A stretch of DNA of 31,799 nt from JBCBWG01 sp964579305 (lineage in GTDB: Bacteria; Pseudomonadota; Alphaproteobacteria; Rhizobiales; Hyphomicrobiaceae). The stretch covers positions 1 to 31,799 of the forward strand of contig CAZOGY010000026.1 in NCBI GenBank assembly GCA_964579305.1, written 5' to 3'. This document shows, piece after piece, positions 6,113 to 14,723 of this stretch. The notes beneath the pieces are model-generated. The model did not search any database. It worked only from the letters and a program-made list of their open reading frames with translations, and had not been told where the DNA came from. Both the position numbers and the translations under genes were made by a program. Numbering within the stretch: the stretch's first letter is position 1; each line of letters opens with the position of its first letter.

Positions 6113-9100
6113 TTAGCTGCAGCCGCTCGTTCCGCCGCAGGTGTCGCACTTGAGGCAGGTGCCGTTGCGGACCAAGGTGAAGTTGCCGCATTCACCGCAG
6201 GCTTCGCCTTCGTAACCGCGCAAGCGGGCTTCCTCACGACGTTCCGCGGCCGTGGCAACTGGCGCGTCTTCCATCTTGAGCGCCAGGGCGCCGACCGTCA
6301 TGGCGGTGGTCGTGCCGCCGTCGACGGCGCGCATGGTGGCGGCGGCTTGTTGCAGCGCACCGACCATCTCCCCATTGGACACCGTCATGGTCGACGTCGT
6401 GACGTCTGCCGTTGCGCCTTGGCCAGAGGTCAATCGCTGCGCCGCCGATGCAAAGCCCAACACGTTGCCGCGCGTGAAACCGCGAGAGATCACGTTTGGC
6501 GCGCCAGCGTCGTTGTCGGCCTGCCCGCTCTGGACGTCGGCCTTTTTGCCCATGGCCGTTGCCGACATTACACCAGGATCGACGGGGGCCAGATCATTAC
6601 GCGCCAAGTACGAAACGGCCAGTGCGCGGAAGATATAATCGAGAACGCTTGTCGCGTTCTTGATGGTGTCGTTGCCTTGCACGAGGCCGTTTGGCTCAAA
6701 GCGTGTGAACGTGAACGCATCGACATACTCTTCGAGCGGCACGCCATATTGCAGGCCGAGCGAAATGGCGATCGCGAAGTTGTTCATCAACGAGCGGAAG
6801 GCGGCGCCTTCCTTGTGCATGTCGATGAAGATCTCACCAAGGCGCCCGTCTTCATATTCGCCGGTTGTGAGATATACCTTGTGCCCGCCAACCACGGCTT
6901 TCTGGGTATAGCCTTTGCGGCGGCCCGGAAGTTTTTCGCGCTCACGAATACGCTCGACCCGTTCAATGATTTTCTCGACGATTTTTTCCGCCGCAACCGT
7001 TGCACGCAACGTCGCCGGATTGTCGGCGACCAACTGCTCAGCCACCTCATCTTGTTCCTCCGCATCGTCGCCGAGGAGTTGCGCGTTGAGCGGCTGAGAC
7101 AGTTTCGAGCCGTCGCGATAAAGCGCGTTGGCTTTGACTGCCAGTTTCCACGACAGCATGTAGGCCGATTTACAATCATCGACCGTGGCGTCGTTGGGCA
7201 TATTGATCGTTTTTGAGATCGCACCGGAAATGAACGGCTGTGCCGATGCCATCATGCGAATGTGGCTATCGACCGATAGGTACCGCTTGCCTGTGCGCCC
7301 GCACGGATTGGCACAATCGAACACGGGCAAATGCTCGTCTTTCAAATGCGGTGCGCCTTCAAGCGTCATCGCGCCACACACGTGGGTATTGGCCGCATCT
7401 ATTTCCGACTTGGAAAAACCCAGGTGCGCCAGAAGGTCAAACGCCGGGTCGCTGAGTTTTTCAGCAGGTATGCCGAGCGTTTCGGTGAGGAACGCTTCGC
7501 CGATCGTCCATTTGTTGAAAACGAACTTAATGTCGAAGGCGGACGCCATTCCTGCTTCGAGGTTTGCGATGACCTCAGGTGTAAAGCCTTTGGTGCGCAA
7601 AGAGGCATGATTGATGGCCGGCGCCTGAGCCAGCGACCCGTGGCCAACCGCATAGGCTTCAATCTCGGCAATTTGGGCCTCGGAATATCCCAACGTGCGC
7701 AAGGCAGCCGGCACCGACCGGTTGATGATCTTGAAGTAGCCGCCGCCGGCAAGCTTCTTGAATTTCACCAAAGCAAAGTCGGGCTCGATGCCTGTCGTGT
7801 CACAGTCCATGACAAGGCCGATTGTGCCTGTCGGCGCGATCACCGTGGCCTGCGCGTTGCGGTAGCCGTGCTGCTCACCAAGCGCGAGGGCGTGATCCCA
7901 GGTGCGCTTGGCTGCCTCGATCAGGCTCACTTCGGGGCAGGCGGCGTGGTCGAGTTCAACGGGCTTGACGTTGAGTTGCTCATAGCCGTGCGCTTGGCCG
8001 TGCGCGGCCCGGCGATGGTTGCGGACGACGCGCAGCATGTCCTCGGCGTTGGGCGCGTAGCCGGGGAATGGCCCGAGTTCAGAGGCCATTTCAGCCGACG
8101 TCGCATAGGCCGTGCCGGTCATGACAGCGGAAATCGCACCGCAAAGCGCGCGGCCTTCATCGCTGTCGTAGGACAAGCCGGCGGCCATCAACAGACCGCC
8201 AATATTGGCAAAGCCCAGCCCAAGCGTGCGGTAGCGGTACGACAGTTCCGCGATTTGGCGGCTTGGGAACTGCGCCATCAGAACTGAAACCTCAAGCACG
8301 ATCGTCCACAGCCGGCATGCGTGCTCGAAGCCAGCGACATCGAACGACCCGTCGTCCTTGCGGAACTGCATGAGGTTCAACGAGGCAAGATTACAGGCCG
8401 TGTCATCGAGGAACATGTACTCAGAGCACGGGTTCGAGGCGCGGATCTCGCCGGACTGAGGGCAAGTGTGCCAATCGTTGATCGTGGTGTGGAATTGGAT
8501 TCCGGGATCGGCCGACGCCCAAGCCGCATGGCCGATCTGCTCCCAAAGCTCCTGCGCTTTGAGGGTCTTGACCACTTTGCCGGTGGTGCGAGACGTCAAC
8601 GCCCAATCGCTGCCGGTCTCAACGGCGCGCAGAAAGTCGTCGGTGACGCGGACCGAGTTGTTGGAGTTTTGGCCTGACACTGTGAGATAGGCTTCTGAAT
8701 CCCAATCCGTGTCGTAGGTGTCGAATTTGATGTCCGCGTAGCCTTGCTGCGCAAACTGGATCACGCGGCGGATGTAGTTGTCGGGCACCTGATCGCGGCG
8801 GGCGTCCTTGATGGCACGCTTGAGCGCAGGATTTTTCTTAGGGTCGAAGCAATCTTCGCCCGGGCCTTCGCAGTTGACGCACGCCTTCATGATCGCCGAC
8901 AGCCGCTGCTGGCAGATCTTTGAGCCGGTGACGAGGGCGGCGACCTTCTGTTCTTCGCGGACTTTCCAGTCGATGTAGTCTTCGATGTCGGGGTGGTCGA
9001 CGTCGACAACGACCATCTTGGCTGCGCGCCGCGTGGTCCCGCCCGATTTGATGGCGCCAGCGGCGCGGTCGCCGATCTTCAAAAAGCTCATCAGCCCCGA

Positions 9101-9853
9101 CGACTTGCCGCCCCCAGATAGCGGCTCATTGAGACCGCGCAAGCTGGAGAAGTTCGAGCCCGTGCCAGAGCCGTACTTGAACAAGCGCGCCTCACGCACC
9201 CAAAGATCCATGATCCCATTTTCGTTGACGAGATCATCTTCGACGGACTGAATGAAGCAGGCGTGCGGTTGGGGGTGCTCATAGGCCGAGGTGGAGCGGG
9301 TCAGCTCACCCGTTTCGTGGTCGATGTAATAGTGCCCTTGGCCGGGACCGTCGATGCCATAGGCCCAATGCAGACCGGTGTTGAACCACTGCGGCGAATT
9401 CGGTGCGCCGAACTGCATTGCCAGCATATAGCGGTGCTCATCGAAGAAAGCTTGGGCGTCGTCTTCGGATGAAAAGTAACCGCCCTTAAAGCCCCAGTAC
9501 GTCCACGTGCCAGCGAGACGATCAAATACCTGGCGGGCGTCGCTTTCGCCGCTGGTGCGCGCGTCTTCGGGCATGTCCGCGAGCGCGCGCTCGTCGGCCA
9601 CGGAGCGCCATAGCCAAGATGGCACGCTGTTTTCTTCGACTTTTCTCAGAGCCTTCGGCACGCCGGCTTTGCGGAAATACTTTTGGGCGAGAATGTCGGC
9701 TGCGACCTGGCTCCAATGCGCCGGCACAGCGAAGTTTTCCAGGCGAAAGACAACGGAGCCGTCAGGATTCTTGATCTCACTCGTCGCGTCACGAAACTCG
9801 ATTGTGTTGTAGGGCGATTTTCCAGCTTCGGTGAAGCGGCGTGTGATTTTCAT
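6113..9853 (-). CDS. nrdJ: vitamin B12-dependent (class II) ribonucleoside-diphosphate reductase
   Basis: 1246 residues. Reduces ribonucleotides to deoxyribonucleotides using adenosylcobalamin to generate the thiyl radical, so it needs no oxygen. Family landmarks include NSPQWFNTGL, KYGSGTGSNFSSLRG, the active-site segment SNPCSEYMFLDDTACNLASLNL, PTGTIGLVMDCDTTGIEPDF, and a cysteine-rich C-terminal tail (about 1219-1246: CGECG, then CLKCDTCGG and GCS) that re-reduces the active site and may bind zinc. The length matches the long alphaproteobacterial NrdJ. I start at the ATG giving MKITRRFTEAGKSPY. The ribosome site is weak (CGGAA), and the frame stays open to a TTG at 9937, which adds 28 residues I do not recognise as NrdJ. 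No NrdR boxes or cobalamin riboswitch could be recognised upstream. Confidence 0.96.
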   Translation of the reverse strand: MKITRRFTEAGKSPYNTIEFRDATSEIKNPDGSVVFRLENFAVPAHWSQVAADILAQKYFRKAGVPKALRKVEENSVPSWLWRSVADERALADMPEDARTSGESDARQVFDRLAGTWTYWGFKGGYFSSEDDAQAFFDEHRYMLAMQFGAPNSPQWFNTGLHWAYGIDGPGQGHYYIDHETGELTRSTSAYEHPQPHACFIQSVEDDLVNENGIMDLWVREARLFKYGSGTGSNFSSLRGLNEPLSGGGKSSGLMSFLKIGDRAAGAIKSGGTTRRAAKMVVVDVDHPDIEDYIDWKVREEQKVAALVTGSKICQQRLSAIMKACVNCEGPGEDCFDPKKNPALKRAIKDARRDQVPDNYIRRVIQFAQQGYADIKFDTYDTDWDSEAYLTVSGQNSNNSVRVTDDFLRAVETGSDWALTSRTTGKVVKTLKAQELWEQIGHAAWASADPGIQFHTTINDWHTCPQSGEIRASNPCSEYMFLDDTACNLASLNLMQFRKDDGSFDVAGFEHACRLWTIVLEVSVLMAQFPSRQIAELSYRYRTLGLGFANIGGLLMAAGLSYDSDEGRALCGAISAVMTGTAYATSAEMASELGPFPGYAPNAEDMLRVVRNHRRAAHGQAHGYEQLNVKPVELDHAACPEVSLIEAAKRTWDHALALGEQHGYRNAQATVIAPTGTIGLVMDCDTTGIEPDFALVKFKKLAGGGYFKIINRSVPAALRTLGYSEAQIAEIEAYAVGHGSLAQAPAINHASLRTKGFTPEVIANLEAGMASAFDIKFVFNKWTIGEAFLTETLGIPAEKLSDPAFDLLAHLGFSKSEIDAANTHVCGAMTLEGAPHLKDEHLPVFDCANPCGRTGKRYLSVDSHIRMMASAQPFISGAISKTINMPNDATVDDCKSAYMLSWKLAVKANALYRDGSKLSQPLNAQLLGDDAEEQDEVAEQLVADNPATLRATVAAEKIVEKIIERVERIREREKLPGRRKGYTQKAVVGGHKVYLTTGEYEDGRLGEIFIDMHKEGAAFRSLMNNFAIAISLGLQYGVPLEEYVDAFTFTRFEPNGLVQGNDTIKNATSVLDYIFRALAVSYLARNDLAPVDPGVMSATAMGKKADVQSGQADNDAGAPNVISRGFTRGNVLGFASAAQRLTSGQGATADVTTSTMTVSNGEMVGALQQAAATMRAVDGGTTTAMTVGALALKMEDAPVATAAERREEARLRGYEGEACGECGNFTLVRNGTCLKCDTCGGTSGCS

Positions 9854-10382
9854 TTCCGAGGTCCCGATTGAGGGTGCCCGCGGATCGGAACTGTTTCCAG
9901 AGAACGCTGGTGACGGGAACGCAACACTGCAGCTCAAGACCCGAGTGCAGGTATTTCGTGGCGGCGCGCCGGCGACGGCGCACCAGGCTCATGTTGGAAT
10001 GTCGTGATGGGTTGCGGCGGGCCGGGCGGCGCCGTCGAACTCGAGGCCAACTTGTGGCGATTCGTTGGTAAGAAACAGCCACACCTACAACTGATGGTGT
10101 CTTTAGCCGCGCCAAGCACCAGATCTAGCTGTTGATGGGCCGTGGATGTTTTGTGGTCTCTTTTCGGAAATGTCTGAATTCAGAGTGCGGTTGGAGCGCC
10201 GTTTTGCTGCTGGTCAAGCGCCCAATCGCGAATTTCAGCGCCGCGCGCAGCCTCATCGCTGTGGAAGAAAGTATGCGATTCCGGGATCACACTGTGTTGC
10301 CAGGTTGCCGCGCACTTTTGGCGCCCTGGACACTGCGCGGTCGGCTGGCTACCCCTGTGCGACGCACAACGGAAGGCACCCA
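9854..10382. other. divergent intergenic region, nrdJ / NDUFA12
   Basis: 529 bases without a convincing gene; the open frames crossing it have no ribosome sites or family motifs. It should hold the nrdJ promoter (minus strand) and the NDUFA12 promoter (plus strand). The one symmetrical site seen is ACACC-10 bases-GGTGT at 10081-10100, which does not match the 16-base NrdR box. No B12 box was found. Confidence 0.4.
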
Positions 10383-10778
10383 ATGGGCATTCTGACCGAA
10401 ATCTTTTCCTGGTGGGGCGGTAACACCTGGGGCACGCGCTGGACCATTGCGCGCCAGGGCAAAGAAGTTGGCCGCGACACGTTCGGCAATATCTACTACG
10501 AGCAAGTGCGTGGTTCGAGCCCGCACGGGTCGCCACGCCGATGGGTGATCTATGCCAAACTCTCTGAGCCAAGCCAGGTGCCGGCAGAGTGGCATGGCTG
10601 GTTGCACCACACCCAAGCCGATCCGCCACGCGCAGATGTCGAGCGCAAAGATTGGCAAAAACCGCACTTGATGAACATGACAGGCACCTCCCAGGCCTAC
10701 CGCCCGCCTGGCTCGATCCTGACGCCGGGTAAGCGGCCGAAAGCAACCGGCGACTATGAGGCTTGGCGCCCGGAGTAA
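10383..10778 (+). CDS. NADH:ubiquinone oxidoreductase accessory subunit, NDUFA12 (B17.2) family
   Basis: 131 residues. Family hallmarks are WGTRWTIARQGKEVGRD (residues 16-32), YYEQ and RRWVIY (53-58), EWHGWLHH (68-75) and a proline-rich C-terminus ending YEAWRPE. In mitochondria and alphaproteobacteria this peripheral subunit belongs to respiratory complex I, at the junction of peripheral and membrane arms. Bacterial copies usually lie outside the nuo operon, as here. The ATG is preceded by GGAAGG at 7 bases, and the open frame upstream of it is not supported. It is followed by the DUF2155 gene on the same strand about 200 bases on, a pairing common in alphaproteobacteria. The assignment is confident from the motifs. 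Confidence 0.93.
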   Translation: MGILTEIFSWWGGNTWGTRWTIARQGKEVGRDTFGNIYYEQVRGSSPHGSPRRWVIYAKLSEPSQVPAEWHGWLHHTQADPPRADVERKDWQKPHLMNMTGTSQAYRPPGSILTPGKRPKATGDYEAWRPE

Positions 10779-10978
10779 TTGCGCAAAGTCACTTGCTAAG
10801 TGGCATTGGCATTACCGGCTGGCGGCATTGACGCCGCATGCGAACGCCACGCGATGATCGAATTGTCGTCTTACGCACTGCGTCGCGCAGGTGTCGCGAA
10901 CAGGGGCAACGGTTGCGCCGCGAAGTTGCGTTGGAGCACCTGCATTTCGGGCAATCTGACACTTGAAGGCTTGGAAGC

Positions 10979-11476
10979 ATGATCGGATCGCCAACCGCGC
11001 CAGACAGACAAGCCCACCGGCTGTTGATGCTGGCTGCGCTGCTTGCGATGACGTCGACGGCTCTGTTCACCGCGCCAGCGATCGCGCAACGCCTCGAAAA
11101 CGACATCGCCGTTTTTGCAGCCCTCGATAAGGTGACAGCCCGGATCTCGAAACTTGAGGTTCCGCTCAATGAGCCTGTTCAGTTTGGCTCGTTAAAGGTC
11201 ACGCCGCGCGCCTGTTATACGCGGGCGCCAACGGAACCGCCGAAGACCACGACGTTCGTGCAGGTCGATGAAGTCGGGCTCGACGGAAACGAGACGCGCA
11301 TTTTCAGCGGGTGGATGTTTGCTGAAAGCCCTGGTCTCAACGCGGTGGAACATCCCGTGTTCGATGTCTGGTTGACGGGCTGCAAGTCGACGCGCCCGCA
11401 GGCCGCAGCAAGCAACGCGGCGCCGGACGAGGCGCAGCCTGACGGCTATCGCAGGCGTCGCCGGGTCCGTCGTTGA
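10979..11476 (+). CDS. DUF2155-family secreted protein
   Basis: 165 residues with a Sec signal peptide: basic start, hydrophobic core LLMLAALLAMTSTALF, cleavage near PAIAQ-RLEN at residue 36/37. The mature domain shows the DUF2155 pattern: LDKVTARISKLEVPLNEPVQFGSL, the LKVTPRACYTR segment, then IFSGWMFAESPGLNAVEHPVFDVWLTGC. Two cysteines (in ACYTR and TGCKS) probably form a disulfide. The C-terminal tail is disordered and ends in an arginine cluster. The function of the family is unknown, with a periplasmic location predicted. GAAGG lies 9 bases before the ATG. It sits between NDUFA12 and convergent aat, a familiar alphaproteobacterial order. Confidence 0.9.
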   Translation: MIGSPTAPDRQAHRLLMLAALLAMTSTALFTAPAIAQRLENDIAVFAALDKVTARISKLEVPLNEPVQFGSLKVTPRACYTRAPTEPPKTTTFVQVDEVGLDGNETRIFSGWMFAESPGLNAVEHPVFDVWLTGCKSTRPQAAASNAAPDEAQPDGYRRRRRVRR

Positions 11477-11504
11477 GGGATGCCGTTGCGGCTTGCCACG
11501 GGGG

Positions 11505-11524
11505 ACCGGGCCAACGCACCCGGT
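11505..11524. terminator. possible bidirectional terminator between DUF2155 gene and aat
   Basis: The inverted repeat ACCGGG-8 bases-CCCGGT sits in the 105-base convergent gap. An overlapping GCACC/GGTGC palindrome competes with it. There is no T-run, so this is a weak call. Confidence 0.3.
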
Positions 11525-11581
11525 GCTGTGTGTTCAACGGGTTTGCCGGCAGGTCACATTCCAGGCGGCAGCGCTGATTGA

Positions 11582-12298
11582 TTAATCGTCGTCGAAGCCC
11601 GGAGACGTTATTTGCGATTGCTGGGTCCGGAACGTTTCTTCCGCGCGCTCGCGAACGATCCGAATGATCTCTTCAGGCGGGGTGTCAACCGGCAGCTTGG
11701 TGTAATCGCCATCGCCCTGCAACGCGTGTTCGAGCCAACGCCGGAAAGTGCGGCGCGGCACCTCCATGGCATTGAACTGCTCCAGGTGCGGCGTGATGAA
11801 TTGGGTGTCGAGCAATTCAAAACCGCCGTAGATCAACCGCGCGCACAGGTAGATCAGTGAAATCTTGGAGGCGTCGCGGGCGGTCGAAAACATGCTTTCG
11901 CCGAAGAATGCGCCTTTGAGCGAGACGCCATAGAGCCCGCCGACAAGTTCATCGCCACGCCAGGCCTCGACGGTGTGGCAATGGCCGCGATTGTACAGCG
12001 CGCGGTAGAGTTGCCGGATCTCGCGATTGATCCACGTGCTTTCGCGACCGGGGCGTGCTGCGGCACACCCTTCGATGACGGCATCGAAGTCGCGATTGAT
12101 GTGCATTTGGTAAGGCTGTTGACGGATCGTGCGGGCAAGCCGGCGCGGGATGTTGATCTGTGCAAGCGGGATGACACCGCGATAGTCGGGGTCCTGCAGG
12201 TAGAGTTCGGGCGAGTTCGCGCTTGCGGCCATCGGAAAGACGCCGTTGGCATAAGCGTTGAGCAATTCGCGCACAGCGCGCTCTTCATACGTGCTCAT
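11582..12298 (-). CDS. aat: leucyl/phenylalanyl-tRNA--protein transferase
   Basis: Transfers Leu or Phe from its tRNA to N-terminal Arg or Lys of proteins, marking them for ClpS/ClpAP degradation (N-degron pathway). The 238 residues include the N-terminal ANGVFPMA, the core VEAWRGDELVGGLYGVSLKGAFFGESMFS, and DTQFITPHLEQFNAMEVPR, all typical of Aat. The start gives MSTYEERAVRELLNAYANGVFPMA and has AAAGGTG upstream. The open frame extends to 12649, but that extension crosses an intergenic region full of inverted repeats and is not part of the family. Alphaproteobacterial Aat commonly lies beside accC, as it does here. Confidence 0.95.
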   Translation of the reverse strand: MSTYEERAVRELLNAYANGVFPMAASANSPELYLQDPDYRGVIPLAQINIPRRLARTIRQQPYQMHINRDFDAVIEGCAAARPGRESTWINREIRQLYRALYNRGHCHTVEAWRGDELVGGLYGVSLKGAFFGESMFSTARDASKISLIYLCARLIYGGFELLDTQFITPHLEQFNAMEVPRRTFRRWLEHALQGDGDYTKLPVDTPPEEIIRIVRERAEETFRTQQSQITSPGFDDD

Positions 12299-12388
12299 GG
12301 CGCACCTTTTGCCATCGTGTCGTATCCCGTCCGCCGCCGTGCCTGACTTGTCGACCAATAACTGCACAGCGCTGCGATCGGCGTCGTG

Positions 12389-12408
12389 TGCCGCACCGCA
12401 TTGCGGCA
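12389..12408. other. inverted repeat upstream of aat
   Basis: A perfect 7-base repeat TGCCGCA / TGCGGCA with a 6-base loop lies 91 bases upstream of the aat start. Directly beside it (12412-12422) is the palindrome TTAC-AAT-GTAA. It could be an operator or leader hairpin; no regulator can be named. Confidence 0.4.
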
Positions 12409-12468
12409 GAGTTACAATGTAATAGGGCGGCGTACCGGCCTTGGTTTGCCCGCAACACGGCAGACCGG

Positions 12469-12487
12469 GTGTCGTTGATAACGACAC
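12469..12487 (-). terminator. hairpin downstream of accC
   Basis: A perfect 8-base inverted repeat GTGTCGTT-GAT-AACGACAC lies about 30 bases past the accC stop. Together with the stop-codon hairpin at 12497-12517 it may end the accBC transcript. No T-run follows. Confidence 0.45.
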
Positions 12488-12496
12488 GACGACGCC

Positions 12497-12517
12497 AGCC
12501 AGAGCGTATCTCTGGCT
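12497..12517 (-). terminator. hairpin overlapping the accC stop codon
   Basis: A perfect 8-base inverted repeat AGCCAGAG-CGTAT-CTCTGGCT overlaps the last bases of accC, including part of its TAG. It could help termination or mRNA stability. No T-run follows. Confidence 0.45.
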
Positions 12518-13871
12518 ATGCGGCTGATGCGGTTTGGCGGGCCAAGTATGCTTCAAGCCAATGAATATCGTACATGCCATTGGCGATGTCAGGGTGACTG
12601 ACAAGATCCTCAAACAGCGGGATCGTCGTCTCAATGCCGTCAATGACAAACTCGCTCAGGCACCGGCGCAGGCGCATCAAGCATTCATTGCGGGTCTGGC
12701 CGTGCACGATCAACTTGCCGATCAGGCTGTCATAATATGGTGGGATCGAGTAGCCCTGATAGACGCCTGAATCGACACGCACGCCAAGACCGCCGGGCGG
12801 ATGCCAATAGGTGATGCGTCCTGGCGAAGGGCGGAATGTGGCCGGGTTTTCTGCATTGATCCGGCATTCGATCGCGTGGCCGGAGAACGTCACGTCTTCC
12901 TGTGCAATCGACAGTGATGCGCCGGCTGCAACGCGCAACTGTTCAATCACGAGATCCAGGCCGGTGATCATCTCGGTTACGGGATGTTCGACCTGCAGGC
13001 GCGTGTTCATTTCGATGAAATAAAACTCGCCATCCTCGAAAAGGAACTCGACCGTTCCAGCACCACGGTAGCCCATGGTCTGCATGGCGGTTGCGACAGT
13101 TTCACCAATCTTGGCGCGGGCTTGCGCATTCAGTGCTGGTGACAGCGCCTCTTCGAACACTTTCTGGTGGCGACGCTGGAGTGAGCAATCGCGCTCGCCT
13201 AAGTGGATGGCGTTGCCCTTGCCGTCGCCGAACACCTGGATTTCGATGTGGCGCGGCTTGCCCAGGAACTTCTCAATATAGACGTTATCGTCGCCGAATG
13301 CGGCGCTGGCCTCAATGCGGGCGGTTTGGAACGCGCTTTCGATTTCGTCGGGGCCACGGGCAAGCTTCATGCCGCGACCGCCGCCACCACTCGCCGCCTT
13401 GATGAGCACGGGATATCCGATGCCGGCCGCGACCTTGCGCGCTTCGTCGACGTCCTTCACGCCCCCATCTGAGCCGGGCACCACGGGAATCCCAAGCCGG
13501 CTGGCCGTCTCCTTGGCCGCGATCTTGTCGCCCATGACATGGATATGCTCAGCCGTTGGACCGATGAACGTGATGCCATGACCTTCGAGGATTTCGGCAA
13601 ATCGTGCGTTTTCCGACAGGAAGCCATAGCCCGGATGGACCGCGTCGGCGCCCGTAATCTCGCAAGCTGCCAACAGCCGCGGGATGTTCAGATAGCTTTC
13701 GCCAGCAGGCGGCGGGCCAATGCAAACGCTTTCGTCCGCAAGGCGCACATGCATGGCATCGGCGTCCGCGGTGGAATGCACAGCGACGGTCGCGATCCCA
13801 AGCTCTTTGCACGCACGCTGGATGCGCAGGGCGATCTCGCCGCGATTGGCGATCAGAACTTTGTCGAACAT
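12516..13871 (-). CDS. accC: acetyl-CoA carboxylase, biotin carboxylase subunit
   Basis: 451 residues. Carboxylates the biotin on AccB with ATP and bicarbonate, the first half-reaction of malonyl-CoA synthesis. The N-terminus MFDKVLIANRGEIALRI is typical. The ATP-grasp glycine loop KAASGGGGRGMK, HLGERDCSLQRRHQK and the active-site stretch EMNTRLQVEHPVTEMITG (Glu, Asn and Arg present) are intact, and the length matches the family (about 450). The start is the ATG at 13871; the open frame to 13958 overlaps accB and is not supported. It follows accB by 32 bases on the same strand, so the two should be one operon. The ribosome site is weak, which may mean translational coupling to accB. Confidence 0.97.
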   Translation of the reverse strand: MFDKVLIANRGEIALRIQRACKELGIATVAVHSTADADAMHVRLADESVCIGPPPAGESYLNIPRLLAACEITGADAVHPGYGFLSENARFAEILEGHGITFIGPTAEHIHVMGDKIAAKETASRLGIPVVPGSDGGVKDVDEARKVAAGIGYPVLIKAASGGGGRGMKLARGPDEIESAFQTARIEASAAFGDDNVYIEKFLGKPRHIEIQVFGDGKGNAIHLGERDCSLQRRHQKVFEEALSPALNAQARAKIGETVATAMQTMGYRGAGTVEFLFEDGEFYFIEMNTRLQVEHPVTEMITGLDLVIEQLRVAAGASLSIAQEDVTFSGHAIECRINAENPATFRPSPGRITYWHPPGGLGVRVDSGVYQGYSIPPYYDSLIGKLIVHGQTRNECLMRLRRCLSEFVIDGIETTIPLFEDLVSHPDIANGMYDIHWLEAYLARQTASAA

Positions 13872-13903
13872 CAGGTCTGGCGGTCTTTCCGTCCGGTTGC
13901 CGA

Positions 13904-14386
13904 CTATTCGATGATCATCAGCGGCTCGCCGAATTCGACCGGCTGCTCGTTCTGACACAGGATGCGCGCCACGGTTCCGCTGCGCGGCGCCGGGATGTGG
14001 TTCATCGTCTTCATGGCTTCGATGATCAATAGGGTTTGGCCCTCGCGCACTTGAGAGCCAACGTCGACAAACGCGCCTGCACCGGGCTCCGGCGCGAGAT
14101 AAACCGTGCCGACCATCGGTGAGCGGACCGCACCGGCGTGCTTGGCATCGTCACTGCCGGCCGGTTCGCCCGGGCCGGCCACGGCTGGCGACAGTGCCGC
14201 GTGTCCGGACGCGGCGGCTGCAGCGCCGGCCAGATTTGTGGTCACCTGTAGATTACGGGCCACGCGGACCTTGAGGCCGCTGCGCTCAATTTCGATTTCG
14301 CTGAGGCCGGTCTCCAAAAGCAAGTCGGCCAATTCGCGGATAAACTCTCGATCGAAACCGTCTTTCGATTTCGGGTCTTTGGACAT
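13904..14386 (-). CDS. accB: acetyl-CoA carboxylase, biotin carboxyl carrier protein
   Basis: 160 residues. Carries biotin between the AccC and AccAD active sites. The C-terminal biotinyl domain contains EAMKTMNHI, with the biotinylated lysine at K126, preceded by VRSPMVGTVY. The N-terminal part (FIRELADLLLETGLSEIEIER) is the conserved helical and strand segment of AccB, and an Ala/Gly/Pro-rich linker (about 54-87) joins them. The ATG is preceded by no clear ribosome site. A structured 337-base leader lies upstream. It is followed by accC after 32 bases. In many related genomes aroQ lies just upstream in this cluster, but it is absent here. Confidence 0.96.
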   Translation of the reverse strand: MSKDPKSKDGFDREFIRELADLLLETGLSEIEIERSGLKVRVARNLQVTTNLAGAAAAASGHAALSPAVAGPGEPAGSDDAKHAGAVRSPMVGTVYLAPEPGAGAFVDVGSQVREGQTLLIIEAMKTMNHIPAPRSGTVARILCQNEQPVEFGEPLMIIE

Positions 14387-14723
14387 GCGTCGCTGCTGCC
14401 TGTCTTAACTGGCGTGCGCCACTGGGCTCGACCAGCGTGAAGCTCAAAACGATCACAAGGTGCGGCTCATTCAGCGCGCCTTGCTGCGTTTGCGGGCCCA
14501 TTTCAGGCCCAGTCGAAGACCATCGCGCACGGGTTCGGCGGTTCACGCACCGCCGCGTGCCAGCCGGGTCTAGCAGCTTTCGTGGCGCTGCGAAAGCGGG
14601 GCTTGGGTGCCTCGTTGACAGTTCTATGACGCACCGGCGCCGTGCACTTGGCCAAAGCAAAAGGGGCCGCCGCAGCAGCCCCTTTGTCGCAGGCACAGTT
14701 CGCAATCCTTGCTGATGCCCAGA
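14387..14723. other. intergenic leader region between dsbA-like gene and accB
   Basis: 337 bases with no convincing gene. It holds two perfect 7-base hairpins, CGGCGGT/ACCGCCG at 14536-14555 and GCTTTCG/CGAAAGC at 14576-14597, and the terminator at 14660-14685. The remainder should carry the accBC promoter and 5' leader on the minus strand. Confidence 0.5.
14660..14685 (-). terminator. Rho-independent terminator of the dsbA-like gene
   Basis: The inverted repeat AAAGGGGC-10 bases-GCCCCTTT is followed on the minus strand by a T-run (TTTTGCTTTGG) and lies 38 bases past the stop codon. This is the best intrinsic terminator in the window. Confidence 0.8.

Noticed and set aside
7331..8287. 318-codon plus-strand open frame inside nrdJ
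   Set aside because: It is antisense to strongly conserved nrdJ codons, has no family motif, and is explained by GC-rich codon bias.
10081..10100. ACACC/GGTGT inverted repeat as an NrdR box for nrdJ
   Set aside because: The spacing and the AT core do not match the 16-base NrdR consensus, and no second box was found at the usual distance.
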